NCBI RefSeq assembly: GCF_016862675.1
Contig: NZ_BONK01000004.1
Span: 248,001 to 312,000, forward strand
DNA length: 64,000 nt
From: Cellulomonas chitinilytica
Lineage (GTDB): Bacteria; Actinomycetota; Actinomycetes; Actinomycetales; Cellulomonadaceae
Direction: 5' to 3'
Below are positions 63,501-64,000 of this stretch, one piece after another. The notes under the pieces are model-generated. The model was given only the letters and a program-made list of their open reading frames with translations. It was not told the origin of the DNA and did not search any database. Every line of letters starts with the position of its first letter. Position 1 is the first letter of the stretch. The position numbers and the translations under genes are program-made.

Positions 63501-63743
63501 GACGTCGTGACGGCCGAGGCCGGAGGCGTGGACCTCGGGACGCTCTTCGTCGACGAGGGGTTCGGCTCGCTCGACCCGCACACGCTCGACCAGGTGCTCG
63601 CCGAGCTGGGGCGGCTCCGTGCGGGCGGCCGGACCGTGGGGGTCGTCAGCCACGTGGAGGCGCTCAAGCAGTCGATCGCGGACCGCGTGGAGGTCCGACC
63701 CACCCCGCAGGGGCCGAGCACGCTCGTCGTCCGTGCCGGCTGA
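60585..63743 (+). CDS. sbcC: Exonuclease SbcCD subunit C
   Basis: 1052 residues, SMC/Rad50-like. N-terminal MQIRSLMLQAIGPFADAHTIDF and Walker A DGPTGSGKST; long Ala/Arg/Glu-rich coiled coils; zinc hook CPVCGG with C569 and C572; second coil; signature LSGGETFYVSLCLALGMAD and Walker B LFVDEGFGSLD. It tethers DNA ends and regulates the SbcD nuclease. Translationally coupled to sbcD. Confidence 0.95.
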   Translation: MQIRSLMLQAIGPFADAHTIDFDALGASGLFLLDGPTGSGKSTLIDAIVFALYGKVASSEASDDRLRSAFAADHVESVVDLVFEVSSGLYRVRRTPAFQRAKKRGSGTTTAQATVKAWRLPADADVHGGPAVLDLVGVPLGNRLDEVGAEIQRAVGLDRMQFVQTVVLPQGEFARFLRSDPDKERRVLLQKIFGTEVYERLQVRLGEMRAESNRAVEAARGALDEAVAHLVGAARLDEVEADELRAAVDAAARRGGPTESLAADVADVVGLWVDRLAGSATAGRAAADEAERARQAARTALDAAAATAALLERRDRLRAERTALAAQEDMQAEAVARLAAGRAARSVHPLLVAADAAEVEAQAARKALAAALDVAPADLVRPGPDASRGAVAGGPGAGRPLDEVALRQVVPDAEELRGRLHDAHRQAVADAAVLVRVVQVEARLEARRRALRAGLDELDDLAVELAAHAAWLAGRPGEREALAGRLDAARAAAARLGEHEAALRSAEELRGAVEALGRARDALVAAEDVRAAAGRTAVVAVERERDLRRARIAGLAGEIAASLTDGQACPVCGGVEHPDKAVLGADHVSATQVEDAERDRVAAEASLTGARSQVDVLTERVAALAARVGDATEASALRAVTTATAQVDQCRAHVADAARLAPEVDGFDEATRAREQARGTVEQERTARAATLDAERALLGTAETEVIDARADHPTVAARHAALEERVEVTADLLAALADRETAAEHAARRDAELTAGLADTGFGSASAARDALVPPEVLTELATLVDAYGRAVDRVEAGLAEPALAALADDATVDLAAVQDAERDARAAADAAAAVASLAADRAAAAARAGDSVRSAAGTLVRRLRDAAPVARMAGLAAGNGGDNGKGLSLATFVLMRRFEDVVAAANDRLLVMSDGRYELERSDEKEDVRSRNTGLAMRVLDHHTEQARDPRSLSGGETFYVSLCLALGMADVVTAEAGGVDLGTLFVDEGFGSLDPHTLDQVLAELGRLRAGGRTVGVVSHVEALKQSIADRVEVRPTPQGPSTLVVRAG

Positions 63744-63755
63744 CCCGCCCGCTCG

Positions 63756-64000
63756 TCACCAGGTCCACCCGCGGGACGCGAGCTCGACCTCCTCGCGGAA
63801 CCGCTCGGCGGGGTCACCCTTCACGCGCTGCTCGACCTCGACGCCCGCGAGGTGGCACGCCTCGGCGAGCAGCTGGTCGTACGCGAGCTGCGAGGCGATG
63901 ATCCGCTCCGCCCGGGCGAACGTGCGCGGGTCGAGCTCGAGCGCACGGACGTGGTCGGCGACGACCCCCAGCCGTTCCTGCACCCGCAGCGTCGCGAACG
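63756..64000 (-). CDS. Incomplete hypothetical protein at right window edge
   Basis: The frame is open from the stop at 63756 to the window end, about 80 residues, so the start lies outside or at an internal GTG at 63983. The visible part is helical: VVADHVRALELDPRTFARAERIIASQ, QLLAEACHLAGVEVEQRV, ending RGWTW. No family recognised. Convergent with sbcC. Confidence 0.6.
   Translation of the reverse strand, partial: FATLRVQERLGVVADHVRALELDPRTFARAERIIASQLAYDQLLAEACHLAGVEVEQRVKGDPAERFREEVELASRGWTW

Overview
The window is a GC-rich chromosome segment (roughly three quarters G+C by eye), gene-dense, with many GTG starts and 4-base ATGA/GTGA/TGATG stop-start overlaps. The gene content includes an F420-type PPOX enzyme, a DtxR-like iron box, a tandem glycine riboswitch, a SAM riboswitch on metF-metE, and lactococcin-972 and I36-like secreted peptides. 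Together these suggest an actinobacterium, perhaps a Cellulomonas-like member of the Micrococcales. That taxonomic guess is inference only. No phage, insertion sequence, CRISPR array, rRNA or tRNA was seen.

1-5 kb: a feoA-feoB ferrous iron operon (feoB runs off the left edge) faces a membrane protein with an HExxH motif. Then come a membrane protein with a coiled-coil tail and a lipoprotein. 4.6-11 kb: a HupE/UreJ-like membrane protein, a secreted purple-acid-phosphatase-like enzyme, a surface protein, an NmrA-like reductase, and map, which is preceded by a 12-codon leader ORF and a palindromic, probably structured, RNA. 11-20.5 kb: a PadR-controlled ABC-2 exporter, a low-molecular-weight tyrosine phosphatase, corA, an aminotransferase, an O-antigen-ligase/TPR membrane protein and an OmpA-like lipoprotein.

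20.5-27.4 kb: a near-complete molybdenum-cofactor set. moeB-rhodanese, moeA, moaC, mobA, a DUF6457-type gene and moaD lie on the plus strand and converge on mog, moaE and moaA on the minus strand. 27.5-32.4 kb: a tandem glycine riboswitch followed by gcvP, gcvT and gcvH. 32.6-37.6 kb: a small LuxR-type regulator, a Nudix hydrolase, a 47-residue CxxCxGxG zinc-finger-like protein (below the size of most ORF callers), and metF-metE on the minus strand behind a SAM-I type riboswitch.

37.8-41.5 kb and 47.4-52.6 kb are the most interesting parts. Each locus encodes, in the same order, a small secreted protein, a strong intergenic hairpin, a Cys-rich lipoprotein, a peptidoglycan-binding membrane-fusion protein (overlapping the lipoprotein gene by 11 bases) and a MacB/FtsX-type ABC ATPase and permease. 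The first carries a lactococcin-972-like bacteriocin. The second carries an I36/crystallin-like protein, is headed by an ECF sigma factor gene, and has its ATPase and permease fused. They look like two versions of one envelope-acting export, immunity or sensing module.

Between and after them lie an ABC-F protein, tag, a TetR regulator with a long coiled-coil N-terminus next to a second ABC-2 exporter and a clear operator, a stand-alone GyrB-like ATPase domain, hrpA, ybaK, an F420/PPOX enzyme, a STAS protein and sbcD-sbcC. An incomplete gene sits at the right edge.
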